This document shows, piece after piece, positions 43,901 to 51,082 of a DNA stretch of 56,011 nucleotides; the first letter of the stretch is position 1, and each line of letters begins with the position of its first letter. The stretch is from contig CAZTTG010000036.1 of assembly GCA_964615935.1 (NCBI GenBank), positions 1 through 56,011 on the forward strand, written 5' to 3'. The notes under the pieces are model-generated. The model saw nothing but the letters and a program-made list of their open reading frames with translations, did not search any database and was not told where the DNA came from. A program made the position numbers and the translations under genes. The stretch is from CAZTTG01 sp964615935 (lineage in GTDB: Bacteria; Planctomycetota; UBA1135; GCA-002686595).

Positions 43901-44039
43901 GGGCGAGCATCTGGGTCGCGATGGCCGTGAGACCCAGGACGGCGGCGGAGAGGAGGACCCCGTGCCGGTGCTGCTGCGCGGTGCGCGCGTCCAGTGGATC
44001 CCCACGGGGACCCTGCTCCCGAAGATGCGACTTGCCCAT
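40977..44039 (-). CDS. Spermidine-synthase-like membrane protein fused to NapH-like iron-sulfur domain
   Basis: This 1020-residue protein has an N-terminal TM block (residues about 28-260) and a SAM-dependent polyamine-synthase-like domain (DVLLVSGGLIGAHREA, VELDPAVLEI, DAILMALPDPSSVQLNRYY). A second TM block (about 505-750) follows. The C-terminal region has CXXXCP motifs of NapH-like proteins: CHVCPRRCVFGY, CTHACPIGTLSL and CEILCPIGRFSD. The fusion links an aminopropyl- or methyl-transfer fold to membrane electron transport in one chain. The SAM loop is somewhat degenerate. It overlaps the radical SAM gene by 4 bases and is first in the three-gene AmmeMemoRadiSam operon. Confidence 0.85.
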   Translation of the reverse strand: MGKSHLREQGPRGDPLDARTAQQHRHGVLLSAAVLGLTAIATQMLALREFLGVFSGNELTLGVILASWLLLTGAGCLLGQHARRMRDPLRWLVAGQLGMAVLPALTVGGIRLLRRLLLPGLMVGIGDAFWAALALLAPFCLVSGFLLTALSSAASERRDARQIGEVYVLDTLGGIVGGALFSLCLVHLFEPLQVATFLAALNGLAAVHLSIASRRRGLAGIALLILAAFGATVAGNDWERATARSLFPGLELIHRRSTPYGTLALTRQGEQLDAWHDGVPIGGTGDPVQAEETVHYALAQHPDPEDVLLVSGGLIGAHREAARHPVDSIECVELDPAVLEIIRGLSASEVDPRVHWIAGDARRLVRSSRGRWDAILMALPDPSSVQLNRYYTVEFFREVRRALKPGGVFSFGLAGAENYASRELRLLASSIHRSLGAVFENAILIPGARQYAVASDAPLDLEIAARLERRGIATRYVREEYLSARLTPDRLAAAEEMVSLSAPLNRDLVPGSYHAHLRYWMGRFGSSALLPALLVLGLSMSIAALLFASARRAVPAALCASGFAGMGLEVALLIAFQVAHGYLYQQIGLIITAFMAGAAVGAMLAGRSSRSPARLVLGLDAALVGLSLLFAAGAGGASALPPIAFVLLNGAVGFAVGGQFPPGARLIFRSVEETAARLWTLDLLGACLGAILVGAFLIPLVGIGATCAIIAGLKALTAAALWARRDAAPGEAELPRPEPGFRELAPFGLMLLVLVGTGMAIVAEDSSTAIYGLSFRPAYHWIAVGLLAWGILRAMGLRVARGRAGGSPSSGRAEGAIHPRARLRLFEWASFLGLALVAFFPIFRCYFAVPYLFCHVCPRRCVFGYLRPYLVPAALIMNLERNFWCTHACPIGTLSLAQGRACRRSRRVPALLRALSLLVLVFTAVSYFKLERDLAAQPDVENDWYTWFFTNTYAVSITVIASAAVLILATVRLRRAFCEILCPIGRFSDLVLRLEGGLFKRGSGRREKREDHAVESGARR
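40993..40999 (-). promoter_or_regulatory. TAGAATC box just upstream of the radical SAM start
   Basis: TAGAATC on the minus strand lies 12 bases before the ATG at 40980, inside the 3' end of the upstream gene. Similar boxes precede genes at 21066, 31458 and 34059. It could be an internal -10, but being within coding sequence it may be coincidental. Confidence 0.2.
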
Positions 44040-44069
44040 CGCGTTCCGCCGGGGGAAGTCTAGCGGGCT

Positions 44070-44834
44070 TCAGCTCTCGAAGACCAGACTGCAGCAGGTC
44101 ACCCCGGCCTCCGCCTTGGCGAGCTCGCCCACTTCGACCGTCCGCGCCGCGAGGCCGCGGGCCTCGAGCCGGTCCAGGGTCCGGGGGTGGTGGGAGGGAA
44201 AGACCAGCGTCCCCGCGACCTCGAGGGCGTTGGCGGCGTGGGGCTCGGCGGGGTCGACGTCGATGAGGTCCAGCCCGTCGAAGGCCTCGGCGTCGACGCA
44301 GCGGCGGTTGATCAGCAGGGTCTCCTCGGCCACCCGGGTCGCCGCCGACTTGAGGTGCAGGCAGCCGCGGACGGGGACCGCGATCACCCGATAGCCGTGC
44401 GGCGCCAGCAGGGCGCGCAGCTGCCGGATTCCGAGGTCGTCGCTGCGTCCGCCGGCGCCCACCCAGATCCGACGGCCGCAGCGCAGGACGTCGCCGCCGT
44501 CCAGGGTGCCGGGCGCCCCGATGAACACCAGAGAGCGGTGAGGCTGCAGGGCCAGGGCCACGCTCTCGATCTCCTTCCGCCGGGACTCGGCGCCCGGCTG
44601 CGCGATCACCGCCAGCTCGTCGAGCACCACCGCCGCGTCCTCGACGAAGACCGAATCGGGCAGCTCCGGCTCGGCGGGCAGGCTCAGGAGGCGGCAGCCC
44701 AGGGATTCCAGGCACCGCTCGTAGAGGAGGTGCTGCCGGCGGGCCCGCTCGAGGTCGATGGGATCTCGCTGGAGATGGGTGAGCTCGCAGCGGCCGATGG
44801 CCGGGCTGATCTGGCGCGTGATCGCGGTGAGCAC
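44070..44834 (-). CDS. DDAH/arginine-deiminase-like amidinohydrolase
   Basis: This 254-residue protein resembles dimethylargininase: PDSVFVEDAAVVLDELAVI (substrate-binding Asp/Glu), GTLDGGDVL, the catalytic His in CLHLKSAAT and the nucleophile Cys in GVTCCSLVFE near the C-terminus. It would hydrolyse N-methylated arginines or a related guanidine to citrulline-like products. The GTG at 44834 is preferred because AAGGAG lies 8 bases upstream; the longer ATG reading adds unsupported residues. It is 30 bases upstream of the spermidine-synthase-like gene, so arginine/polyamine-related co-expression is possible. Confidence 0.9.
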   Translation of the reverse strand: MLTAITRQISPAIGRCELTHLQRDPIDLERARRQHLLYERCLESLGCRLLSLPAEPELPDSVFVEDAAVVLDELAVIAQPGAESRRKEIESVALALQPHRSLVFIGAPGTLDGGDVLRCGRRIWVGAGGRSDDLGIRQLRALLAPHGYRVIAVPVRGCLHLKSAATRVAEETLLINRRCVDAEAFDGLDLIDVDPAEPHAANALEVAGTLVFPSHHPRTLDRLEARGLAARTVEVGELAKAEAGVTCCSLVFES

Positions 44835-44952
44835 CGATCGCTCTCCTTCGCCGGGGCGGGAATGGAGACAGCGCTCCACCACGCGGCGTCGGGCACCGCG
44901 CCATTCCGAGCTCGCGACCTCACGGCCGACCGGCCGTCGGCCTTCCGGGCCG

Positions 44953-45420
44953 CTAGGTCAGGGCGAGCTCGTTCAGGATGTTCTGGAAGCGCCTGAGGGT
45001 CTCGATGTAGCGCGAGAAGTAGGCCCGCGCCATCACGGTCATGACGTTCATACCCACGGTGGGGTTGGTGTCGAGGAGCTTCCGAAAGGGCTCGACCTCG
45101 ACCGCCAGCACGGTGCCGGGCCGGGCGCACTGCGCCGTGGTGGTGTAGCGGTCCACGCCCAGGAGCGGCGACACGCCGAAGATGTCGCCCTGGCCCATCT
45201 TGCCGACGACCAGCGTGGACTCGTCGTCGGCGGAAGGAAGCTCGAGGTTCACCTGCCCCTCGATCACGACGAAGAAGTGGGAGCCGTGGTCTCCCCGGCT
45301 GAAGATGACGTCGCCCTTCTCGTAGGGCTTCGACCCGGAGAAGGTGCTGATCCGCTCGACTTCCTCGAAGCCGAAGCTCTGGAACAGCTCGTGACCCTTG
45401 ATCATCTTGGCAATGCTCAT
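44953..45420 (-). CDS. Cyclic-nucleotide-binding-domain protein
   Basis: This 155-residue protein is essentially a single CRP/PKA-type cyclic-nucleotide-binding fold: FSRGDHGSHFFVVIEGQVNLE, then GQGDIFGVSPLLGVDRYTTTAQCA, which corresponds to the phosphate-binding cassette, and a C-terminal helix. There is no HTH, kinase or channel domain, so it may be a stand-alone sensor that binds a partner. Ligand-contact residues are not the classical RTA form, so ligand binding is uncertain. Confidence 0.88.
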   Translation of the reverse strand: MSIAKMIKGHELFQSFGFEEVERISTFSGSKPYEKGDVIFSRGDHGSHFFVVIEGQVNLELPSADDESTLVVGKMGQGDIFGVSPLLGVDRYTTTAQCARPGTVLAVEVEPFRKLLDTNPTVGMNVMTVMARAYFSRYIETLRRFQNILNELALT

Positions 45421-45555
45421 GGCAGCCCTCCCTTCAGGGTCTCGTTCTGTCTCAGGATCCCACGGGATCCGTCAGGGCACAAGCCCGCGGCCTTCGCCGC
45501 GGCGGGACGACCCCCTCGCGGACGGCTCGCGCCAGTCTCACGGCCGGGAACGAGC

Positions 45556-46590
45556 CTAGCTCAGCTCGACCGGCAGCCCGGTCTCCAGGCTCCGGCCCTC
45601 GGCCTCGAGCATGTGGGTCAGGGCCACCGCGTCCTCCAGCGAGGCCTCCAGCCCGGGCCGGGAGCCCGAGATGGCGGCCAGGAGGTGCCGGATCTCGCCG
45701 TCATAGCCGTTGGGTTCGGCGATCTCCACCGGCCTCGCCTGGCCCTCCTCGCACAGCAACAGGGGCTGAGCGCGTCCGAGCTGGAAGTCCGCGGTGGCCC
45801 GCTCGAACACCACCGTGAAGCTCATCTCGAAGGCGAAGCCGGGGGCGCAGTCCCAGCCGCCTTCGGCCACCACGTGGGAGGGACCGCCGGGGAAGCGGTA
45901 GAGGGTCGTGAGGTGGTCGATGGTCCCGCTGCTCATCACCGAGGCGGGCAGTCCGAAGCACCACTGGATGAAGTCGGCGTCGTGGATGTGGAGGTCGAAG
46001 AGGGCGCCGCCGTTCTTCTCCACGTCGCTGTAGAACTCCGGCGACCAGGCGGGGTGCGAGGCCAGGCGCCGGAAGACCGCCCCGCGCACCCGGCCGTAGG
46101 CGCCCGAGTGGATGCTCTCGCGGAGCCAGGTCCAGCCCGGCCAGAAGCGCATGCACATGGCCGGCATGCACAGCCGGTCGGACTCGCTGGCCGCGGCGGC
46201 CAGCCGCTCCACCTCGGAGGAGCTCAGCGCCACGGGCTTCTCGACCAGCACGTGCTTGCCCGCCCGCAGCGCCTGGATGGCCAGGTCCACGTGGCTGAGG
46301 GTGTGGGTGCAGATGCTGACCAGGTCGATGGAGTCGTTCGCCAGGAGCTCCCCGACGTCCGCGGAGAAGCCGACCTCCGCGGGGTCGAAGAGGCGCTCGA
46401 TGCGCTCCCCGGCCTCCAGGTTCCCGCTGGGGCGGGCCTCCCCGCCGGCCAGGCTCGTGTCCTTGTCGCTCACCGCGACGAGCCGGTTGGCGAAGCCCGC
46501 CGCCCCAGCGGCTCGGTAGGCGGTGATGTGGGCGCGGCCCATGAACCCCAGGCCGATGACCCCGACGCCGATCGCCTTCTCGCTGCTCAT
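45556..46590 (-). CDS. Gfo/Idh/MocA-family oxidoreductase
   Basis: This 344-residue NAD(P)-dependent dehydrogenase has the Rossmann motif GVIGLGFMGRAHITA at its N-terminus and the signature EKPVALSSSEVERL near residue 120. The C-terminal alpha/beta domain has GGALFDLHIHDADFIQW, with the His/Asp typical of catalysis in this family. It would oxidise or reduce a sugar, inositol or related compound. The ATG at 46590 overlaps the stop of the sugar isomerase gene, making the pair an obvious catabolic unit. Confidence 0.93.
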   Translation of the reverse strand: MSSEKAIGVGVIGLGFMGRAHITAYRAAGAAGFANRLVAVSDKDTSLAGGEARPSGNLEAGERIERLFDPAEVGFSADVGELLANDSIDLVSICTHTLSHVDLAIQALRAGKHVLVEKPVALSSSEVERLAAAASESDRLCMPAMCMRFWPGWTWLRESIHSGAYGRVRGAVFRRLASHPAWSPEFYSDVEKNGGALFDLHIHDADFIQWCFGLPASVMSSGTIDHLTTLYRFPGGPSHVVAEGGWDCAPGFAFEMSFTVVFERATADFQLGRAQPLLLCEEGQARPVEIAEPNGYDGEIRHLLAAISGSRPGLEASLEDAVALTHMLEAEGRSLETGLPVELS

Positions 46591-47429
46591 AGAACCACCG
46601 CTCCGATCCGCTGGAGGTGGCCGACCACCAGCTCGCGCGCGCTCCGGATCTCCCCGATCCGATCCTCGCCCGCCTCGCGCTCGATCACCAGGTCCACCTC
46701 CAGCCCGCGCTCGGCGATGAGGTCGAAGACCGCCGTCCAGTCCACCTCGCCCCGACCGGCCGCCACCTCCTCGCCCCAGGTCCCCGGGGTCTTCGTGCGC
46801 AGCGCGTCCTTGATGTGCATCTGGCGCACCCAGCTCGAGAGCCGGTCGAGAGCCTCGGCGGGATCGCCCTTGTCGTAGAGGAGCATGTTCGCCGGGTCGA
46901 AGTTGACCCCCGCCGTCGGCCGGTCGAGCTCCTCCAGGAACTCCACCAGCGTGCCGGCGGTCTCCTGGCCGGTCTCGAAGAGCGTGCTCACGCCCTCGGC
47001 CGCGAAGAGATCGACGACCTCGCGCAGCCGCTCGATCATCCGCGCGCGCTCGGGATCCTCGCGCTCCTCGGGCAGGAAACCGGCGTGCAGGCTGATCAGC
47101 TTCAGCCCCAGGCGCCTCGCCAGCCGGGCGTTCTCCTCGGCCGCGGCGCGGTTGGCGGTCCAGTGCTCGTCGGGGCGCACCCCGCCGGTGAGCCGGATGG
47201 ATTCCAGGGTGGAGTAGTCCTCCCCGGCCATCCCCATCATGCCCGAGACGACCCCGATTCCGGCCCGCTCGAGCGCCTCCCGGGACTCGGCCTCGGGCCA
47301 CTCCCCGGTTCGGATGGGGTCCAGGGCGAGCTGCGTGCGCGCTATGCCCGACGCGCGCAGGGCCTCGATCAGCTCGGTCGCCGACCCGGGCCGAAAGGAC
47401 CAGGAGCAGGCGGCGATTCGCATCTTCAC
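46587..47429 (-). CDS. Sugar phosphate isomerase/epimerase (TIM barrel)
   Basis: This 280-residue protein belongs to the xylose-isomerase-like TIM-barrel group: LISLHAGFLPEE, LFETGQETAGTL, AGVNFDPANMLLY and RQMHIKDALR supply the Glu/His/Asp metal ligands. It probably isomerises or epimerises a keto-sugar or inositol derivative passed to or from the neighbouring oxidoreductase. The GTG at 47429 has AGGAGG six bases upstream; the ATG two codons later (47423) is the alternative. Confidence 0.9.
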   Translation of the reverse strand: MKMRIAACSWSFRPGSATELIEALRASGIARTQLALDPIRTGEWPEAESREALERAGIGVVSGMMGMAGEDYSTLESIRLTGGVRPDEHWTANRAAAEENARLARRLGLKLISLHAGFLPEEREDPERARMIERLREVVDLFAAEGVSTLFETGQETAGTLVEFLEELDRPTAGVNFDPANMLLYDKGDPAEALDRLSSWVRQMHIKDALRTKTPGTWGEEVAAGRGEVDWTAVFDLIAERGLEVDLVIEREAGEDRIGEIRSARELVVGHLQRIGAVVL

Positions 47430-47568
47430 GGTCTTCCTCCTGGAGTGGGAAGTGTCGAGGAGCGAGCGGCGACTCATGTTATCCCCCTCGCGCCGTTTTT
47501 GCTAGCGTGTCGGATTCCCCCCCCGGTCGGCGGAATGCCGTGAGCACGACCGTCGGAGCCAACTTCAC

Positions 47569-48183
47569 ATGAAGGACCAAGCTCGAGCGCGCAGAGTCCT
47601 CCTGGTCGTGGGGCACGGCCGGACCACGAGCCTCTGTCACCACCTCGCGCGGGGCATCCGCGAGACCCTGGAGCGGGAGGGAATGGAGTACCGCGTCCAG
47701 GACCTGCTCGCCGACGGCTTCGATCCCCGGCTGCGCCTGGGGCCGGAGGAGCGGCACGCGACGGCGGTCACCGCCGAGCAGGACCCGCTGGTGCACCGCT
47801 ACCAGGAGGACGTCCGCTGGGCCGACACCTACGTGATCGTGCATCCGGTGTGGTGGTTCGCACCCCCCGCCATCCTGAAGGGCTGGGTCGATCGGGTCCT
47901 GGTCGACGGGGTCGCGCTGGTGCAGCGCGTCGACGACCCGCCGGCGGGTACCCTCGGCGGTCGTCGGGCGCTGGTGGTACAGACCTTCAACGCCGCACGC
48001 GCGATCGACAAGGTCTTCTTCCGCGGCATCGCGGAGCTGTTCTGGCGGCGGGCGGTCTTCCACCCGGTCGGGGTCGGGAAGGTCAAGCGCTTCGCCCTGT
48101 ACGGCGCGGCCACCCTCACTCCGGGCAAGCTGGACTCGCAGAAGAAGCGACTCGAGCGCTCGCTGCTCTCCCTGCTGAGATGA
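47569..48183 (+). CDS. Flavodoxin-fold NAD(P)H oxidoreductase
   Basis: This 204-residue NQO1/KefF-family flavoprotein has an N-terminal strand RRVLLVVGHGRTTSLCHHLA, the motif VIVHPVWWFAPPAILKGWVDRVL and a C-terminal LTPGKLDSQKKRLE. It is a distant paralog of the gene at 7753-8331. The phosphate loop is atypical (GHGRTTS in place of GHPNPxS), so cofactor affinity may differ. A hairpin repeat follows 45 bases after its stop and probably separates it from the ESCRT-like operon. Confidence 0.88.
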   Translation: MKDQARARRVLLVVGHGRTTSLCHHLARGIRETLEREGMEYRVQDLLADGFDPRLRLGPEERHATAVTAEQDPLVHRYQEDVRWADTYVIVHPVWWFAPPAILKGWVDRVLVDGVALVQRVDDPPAGTLGGRRALVVQTFNAARAIDKVFFRGIAELFWRRAVFHPVGVGKVKRFALYGAATLTPGKLDSQKKRLERSLLSLLR

Positions 48184-48228
48184 GCCCGAGGCGCGCCGGA
48201 CCCCGCCGGGCGCAGGGGCGCATGGATT

Positions 48229-48246
48229 TTCGCCCTTTGTTAGGGC
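48229..48246. repeat. Copy 2 of an 18-bp repeated hairpin
   Basis: TTCGCCCTTTGTTAGGGC is identical to the copy at 32881-32898. The GCCCT/AGGGC stem with a TTGTT loop lies 45 bases after the oxidoreductase stop and 171 bases before the first gene of the ESCRT-like operon. The 234-bp spacer should also hold that operon's promoter, which I cannot pin down. Confidence 0.5.
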
Positions 48247-48417
48247 CCCGCTTTCCCTCTCGGCGCCGAGGGGGACGGTCGATACCCCTGCCGATATCCC
48301 CCCCGCCCGGTCGGATCGGGTCGGGGGTATCCGGTATCATCCCAAGTGCGGTCTCAGACCGGCCTTATCGCCGCTGTCGGTCTGGTCCTCGAGGACCCAG
48401 CCGATCCAGGAGAATCC

Positions 48418-49035
48418 ATGGCCAACCTCGGCGAATCGATGCAGGAGCTTCTTTCCAAGGTCGCCACCTCGCTGGGCATCAAGGCCTCGGAGTCCCGCCG
48501 CCTGGAGGCGGTGATGGACAAGCTGACGGCCGCCCGCAAGCAGTACGACGACAAGATCGAGGATCTGGTCGACGAGATCCGGCGCCTGGAGGCGATCGCG
48601 GTCCGCAAGAAGCGGGAGATGGACGCGGCGCGCGGCGAGACGCGCCGCATCCTGGGACGCGAGATCGAGCAGGTCCTGCGCGAGCGCAAGAGCCTGCGCG
48701 AGATGGAGGGCCTGATCTTCAGCCGCCGGGAGAAGGTCGTCCTGCTCCTGCGCAAGTTCGAGGTGGTCTCCACCGCCCAGGCGTCCGGTCAGCTCGACAT
48801 CGAGGACCTGGCCGACGATGCCGTGGAGCACATGGAGGAGGTGATCGCGGACGAGAAGGACGCGGATCGCGCCACCCAGCAGCTGGAGGAGGTCAAGTTC
48901 GAGGAGCCGGAGCGACCGGCGGTGGACATCGCCAGCGAGCTGGGGGAGATCGAGGGCACGTCCGAGGAGTCGTTCGAGCTGCCGGCCGACATGCTGGACG
49001 AGCTGTCCAAGCTGGAGCCGCCGGAGAAGGAGTAG
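48418..49035 (+). CDS. Coiled-coil protein, possible ESCRT-III-like paralog
   Basis: This 205-residue acidic/basic helical protein has a predicted long hairpin (residues about 25-120, charged heptads such as KIEDLVDEIRRLEAIAV and EIEQVLRERKSLREME). A shorter helix LDIEDLADDAVEHMEEVI follows, resembling the MDIDKVDELMxDI segment of Snf7 proteins, and then an acidic tail ends with DMLDELSKLE, which resembles a MIT-interacting motif. This layout suits a divergent ESCRT-III protein but could also be a generic coiled coil. The ATG at 48418 has AGGAG upstream. It is the first gene of the operon, 41 bases before the caspase-like gene. Confidence 0.6.
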   Translation: MANLGESMQELLSKVATSLGIKASESRRLEAVMDKLTAARKQYDDKIEDLVDEIRRLEAIAVRKKREMDAARGETRRILGREIEQVLRERKSLREMEGLIFSRREKVVLLLRKFEVVSTAQASGQLDIEDLADDAVEHMEEVIADEKDADRATQQLEEVKFEEPERPAVDIASELGEIEGTSEESFELPADMLDELSKLEPPEKE

Positions 49036-49076
49036 ACCCGGGATCCCAGTGGTCCTAATCGGTTCGAGGTGAGCGC

Positions 49077-49571
49077 ATGTTCTGCGTGCAATGCGGCAAG
49101 CCCGTCGAGGTCGACTGGAAGCTGTGCCCCTTCTGTCGGGCGCCCCTCGGCGCCCCCGCCGAATGCGCCGGCGCCCAGGGCCGCGACATCGGCACCACCC
49201 CCGCCGCGTCGCCGGCCGCGCCGGCGCATTCGGACTTCTACCGGTCGAGCTGGGCGGTGCTGATCGGCATCGACGCCTACGGCGGCCCGGGAGTGCCGCC
49301 CCTGGACTTCGCCGTGGCCGACGTCCAGGCGGTGGCCGGCGCGCTGGTGGAGGTCGGCTTCGATCCGGAGCGGATCATCACTCTCACCGACCACGAGGCC
49401 ACCCGCACCAACATCCAGAAGACCCTGGGCGGGAGGATGTCCCGCGAGACCGAGATCGAGGACCGCCTCCTGGTGTTCTTCTCCGGCCACGGGCAGGACC
49501 ACTCCGACGCCCAGGGCAACCAGATGGGCTACATAATCCCCATCGACGGGGATCCCGACGAGCTCTTCGCG
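49077..49571 (+). pseudogene. 5' part of a zinc-ribbon caspase-like protease gene, interrupted by an IS66 element
   Basis: This fragment encodes residues 1-165. A zinc ribbon (MFCVQCG and CPFC, two CXXC pairs within residues 3-20) and an Ala/Pro-rich linker lead into the first half of a caspase/metacaspase (peptidase C14) fold. That half has SWAVLIGIDAYGG, DVQAVAGALVEVGF, and the catalytic His in VFFSGHGQ (His138). The frame ends at a TAA provided by the insertion sequence itself. Joining base 49570 to base 51083 restores one frame of 632 residues. The ATG at 49077 has a GAGG ribosome site. As it stands the fragment lacks the catalytic Cys and should be inactive. Confidence 0.92.
49563..49570. 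repeat. Left copy of the IS66 target-site duplication
   Basis: CTCTTCGC here is identical to 51075-51082. Eight bases is the expected duplication length for IS66-family transposition. Confidence 0.95.
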
Positions 49572-49582
49572 TAACCGTTCAC
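49571..49582 (+). repeat. Left terminal inverted repeat of the IS66 element
   Basis: GTAACCGTTCAC; its exact inverse is at 51063-51074. Confidence 0.93.
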
Positions 49583-49598
49583 ACCGTGCGAGGGCGTT

Positions 49599-50996
49599 TC
49601 AGGCTCGAAGTAGCGAGGGCGGGGGCTTGCCCATGAAGCGGGCGTGTACGGCCTTGACCAGGAATCCGAATGCGGATTGACCCTGCTGAGCGCAGGTGGC
49701 CATCGTCGTCCAGATCCGTTCGCACCACCTGCGCCCCATCTGGCCACGCGTACCCTGTGTGACCTTGCGGTCGATCACGACGAAGCGGATCGCCTGCTCC
49801 GCCAGGTTGTTGGTCGGCTCGACGCCTGGCGTCTGGATGAACTCGAAGTAGGCTGCGGCGTTCTTCTTGAAACGCTCCGCGATGTTCTGAGCCTCTCTGC
49901 GGGCCGGGGCGCTGCGCACCTTGAGGATCACCTTGCCTTTGGCATCCTCCAGCGCCAACTGGAACTTGGCCGGGTCCATGGTCGCCCCGCGGTGGATCAC
50001 ATCGAACAGTGCCTTGATCGCCTCCAGGACACGCTGACCGTAGTTCTTCGTCGCCTTGTCGGCGAGGGTCGTAAGGAATCGCACGTCCCGGATAAGATGG
50101 GCGAAGCAGAACTGGACGCGCACGTCACACTCGCCCATGTACTTGCGGTAGGCGGAGAAGTAATCCGCTCCGAGAACGCCCCCAAAGGTGTCGCCTAGCA
50201 CTTCCCGCAGCACGCCAGAGCCCCGCGAGGGATCGATCCGGAACAACGTGTACTCCGGTGCGCGGAAGCACCACGTCCAGTGCTTCTTCCCGCAGTCCTT
50301 GTGCCCCGTCTCGTCCACGTTGAGCCAGGCCTCCTCCCGAAGCGCACTTTGAAGCTCGTCGTAGGGCAGCGCCAGCGCCTCGCTGGCCTTGTCCACGACC
50401 TTGGCCAAGAAACCCGTCGAGACATACACCCCCAACACGTCCGCAAGCAAGGACTGCACGGTCGTGTAGGACGTGTGGCAGCCGCCCTTCAGGTAGGCCA
50501 CGAACGCGCTCAAGCGTGGCCCGAACAGCCCGCCACGTTCCACCTCCGCAGGCAACGCCGCCTCCATGTGGACGCGACACTGCGGGCACCAGTAGCCCAC
50601 TGCTCTGTGTTCACTGACCCGGAAGGGCCGCTCGACGAGTTCTACCTGCTGGATTACGCGCCCCATGCTCGGCGCGCCCTTCAACATGCACCCACAACCA
50701 GGGCAGTCGTCGATCACGTACTCGAAGACATCGTCGATCTCGTCGGGAGCGAACGGTTCGCGCACTTGCTTGTCATGGCCCGGTTGCCCTCCGATCGCAC
50801 GCTTGCTCTTACCCTTGCCCTCTGGCTTGCTCTGCGACGGCTTGACGACGTCGCTCGACGGGGGCTTGGAGGACGTCGAGGAGTCCTTGCGTGAGCGCGC
50901 GACCCTACCCTCCAGAGCCTCGACACGTTCGGAGAGACTCAGCACCAGACGAATCAACTCGTTCTTCGAGAGCCGCTTGAGTTCGCTTCGGTTCAC
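49599..50996 (-). CDS. tnpC: IS66-family transposase (TnpC-like)
   Basis: This 465-residue DDE transposase has an N-terminal leucine-zipper region (KNELIRLVLSLSERVEALE), a zinc-finger-like block (CPGCGCM, CPQCRVH), and a catalytic core with WLNVDETGHKD, GADYFSAYRK and EPTNNLAEQAIRF, which provide the D, D and E residues. The C-terminal MATCAQQGQSAFGFL is typical of the IS66 family. The start is a GTG at 50996; an overlapping ATG there is followed at once by a stop. The gene fills nearly all of the element and appears intact, so it is probably still mobile. Confidence 0.96.
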   Translation of the reverse strand: MNRSELKRLSKNELIRLVLSLSERVEALEGRVARSRKDSSTSSKPPSSDVVKPSQSKPEGKGKSKRAIGGQPGHDKQVREPFAPDEIDDVFEYVIDDCPGCGCMLKGAPSMGRVIQQVELVERPFRVSEHRAVGYWCPQCRVHMEAALPAEVERGGLFGPRLSAFVAYLKGGCHTSYTTVQSLLADVLGVYVSTGFLAKVVDKASEALALPYDELQSALREEAWLNVDETGHKDCGKKHWTWCFRAPEYTLFRIDPSRGSGVLREVLGDTFGGVLGADYFSAYRKYMGECDVRVQFCFAHLIRDVRFLTTLADKATKNYGQRVLEAIKALFDVIHRGATMDPAKFQLALEDAKGKVILKVRSAPARREAQNIAERFKKNAAAYFEFIQTPGVEPTNNLAEQAIRFVVIDRKVTQGTRGQMGRRWCERIWTTMATCAQQGQSAFGFLVKAVHARFMGKPPPSLLRA

Positions 50997-51062
50997 ATCC
51001 TATTGAATCGGCCCAGTCCCTACGCTTCCGGACAACTATCCCACGATGAATGCGACAGGGCC

Positions 51063-51074
51063 GTGAACGGTTAC
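51063..51074 (-). repeat. Right terminal inverted repeat of the IS66 element
   Basis: GTGAACGGTTAC on the plus strand is the exact reverse complement of 49571-49582. Confidence 0.93.
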
Positions 51075-51082
51075 CTCTTCGC
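51075..51082. repeat. Right copy of the IS66 target-site duplication
   Basis: CTCTTCGC, identical to 49563-49570. Confidence 0.95.

Larger units (their letters stand above)
49571..51074 (-). mobile_element. IS66-family insertion sequence (1504 bp)
   Basis: The element starts GTAACCGTTCAC and ends with its exact inverse (GTGAACGGTTAC), giving at least 12 bp of perfect terminal inverted repeat. The GTAA tip is typical of IS66. It contains a single transposase gene, without the TnpA/TnpB accessory genes of full IS66, as in the ISBst12-like subgroup. Identical 8-bp target duplications flank it, so the insertion is recent. It disrupts the caspase-like gene. Confidence 0.95.

Noticed and set aside
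41004..44063. 1019-residue plus-strand open frame
   Set aside because: Complementary to the spermidine-synthase-like fusion gene, which has TM helices and real motifs; the antisense product has none.
40981..44904. Very long N-terminal extension of the radical SAM gene
   Set aside because: The extension reads the neighbouring gene in a wrong frame. The ATG at 40980 overlaps the previous stop and begins the signal and Cys-rich region.
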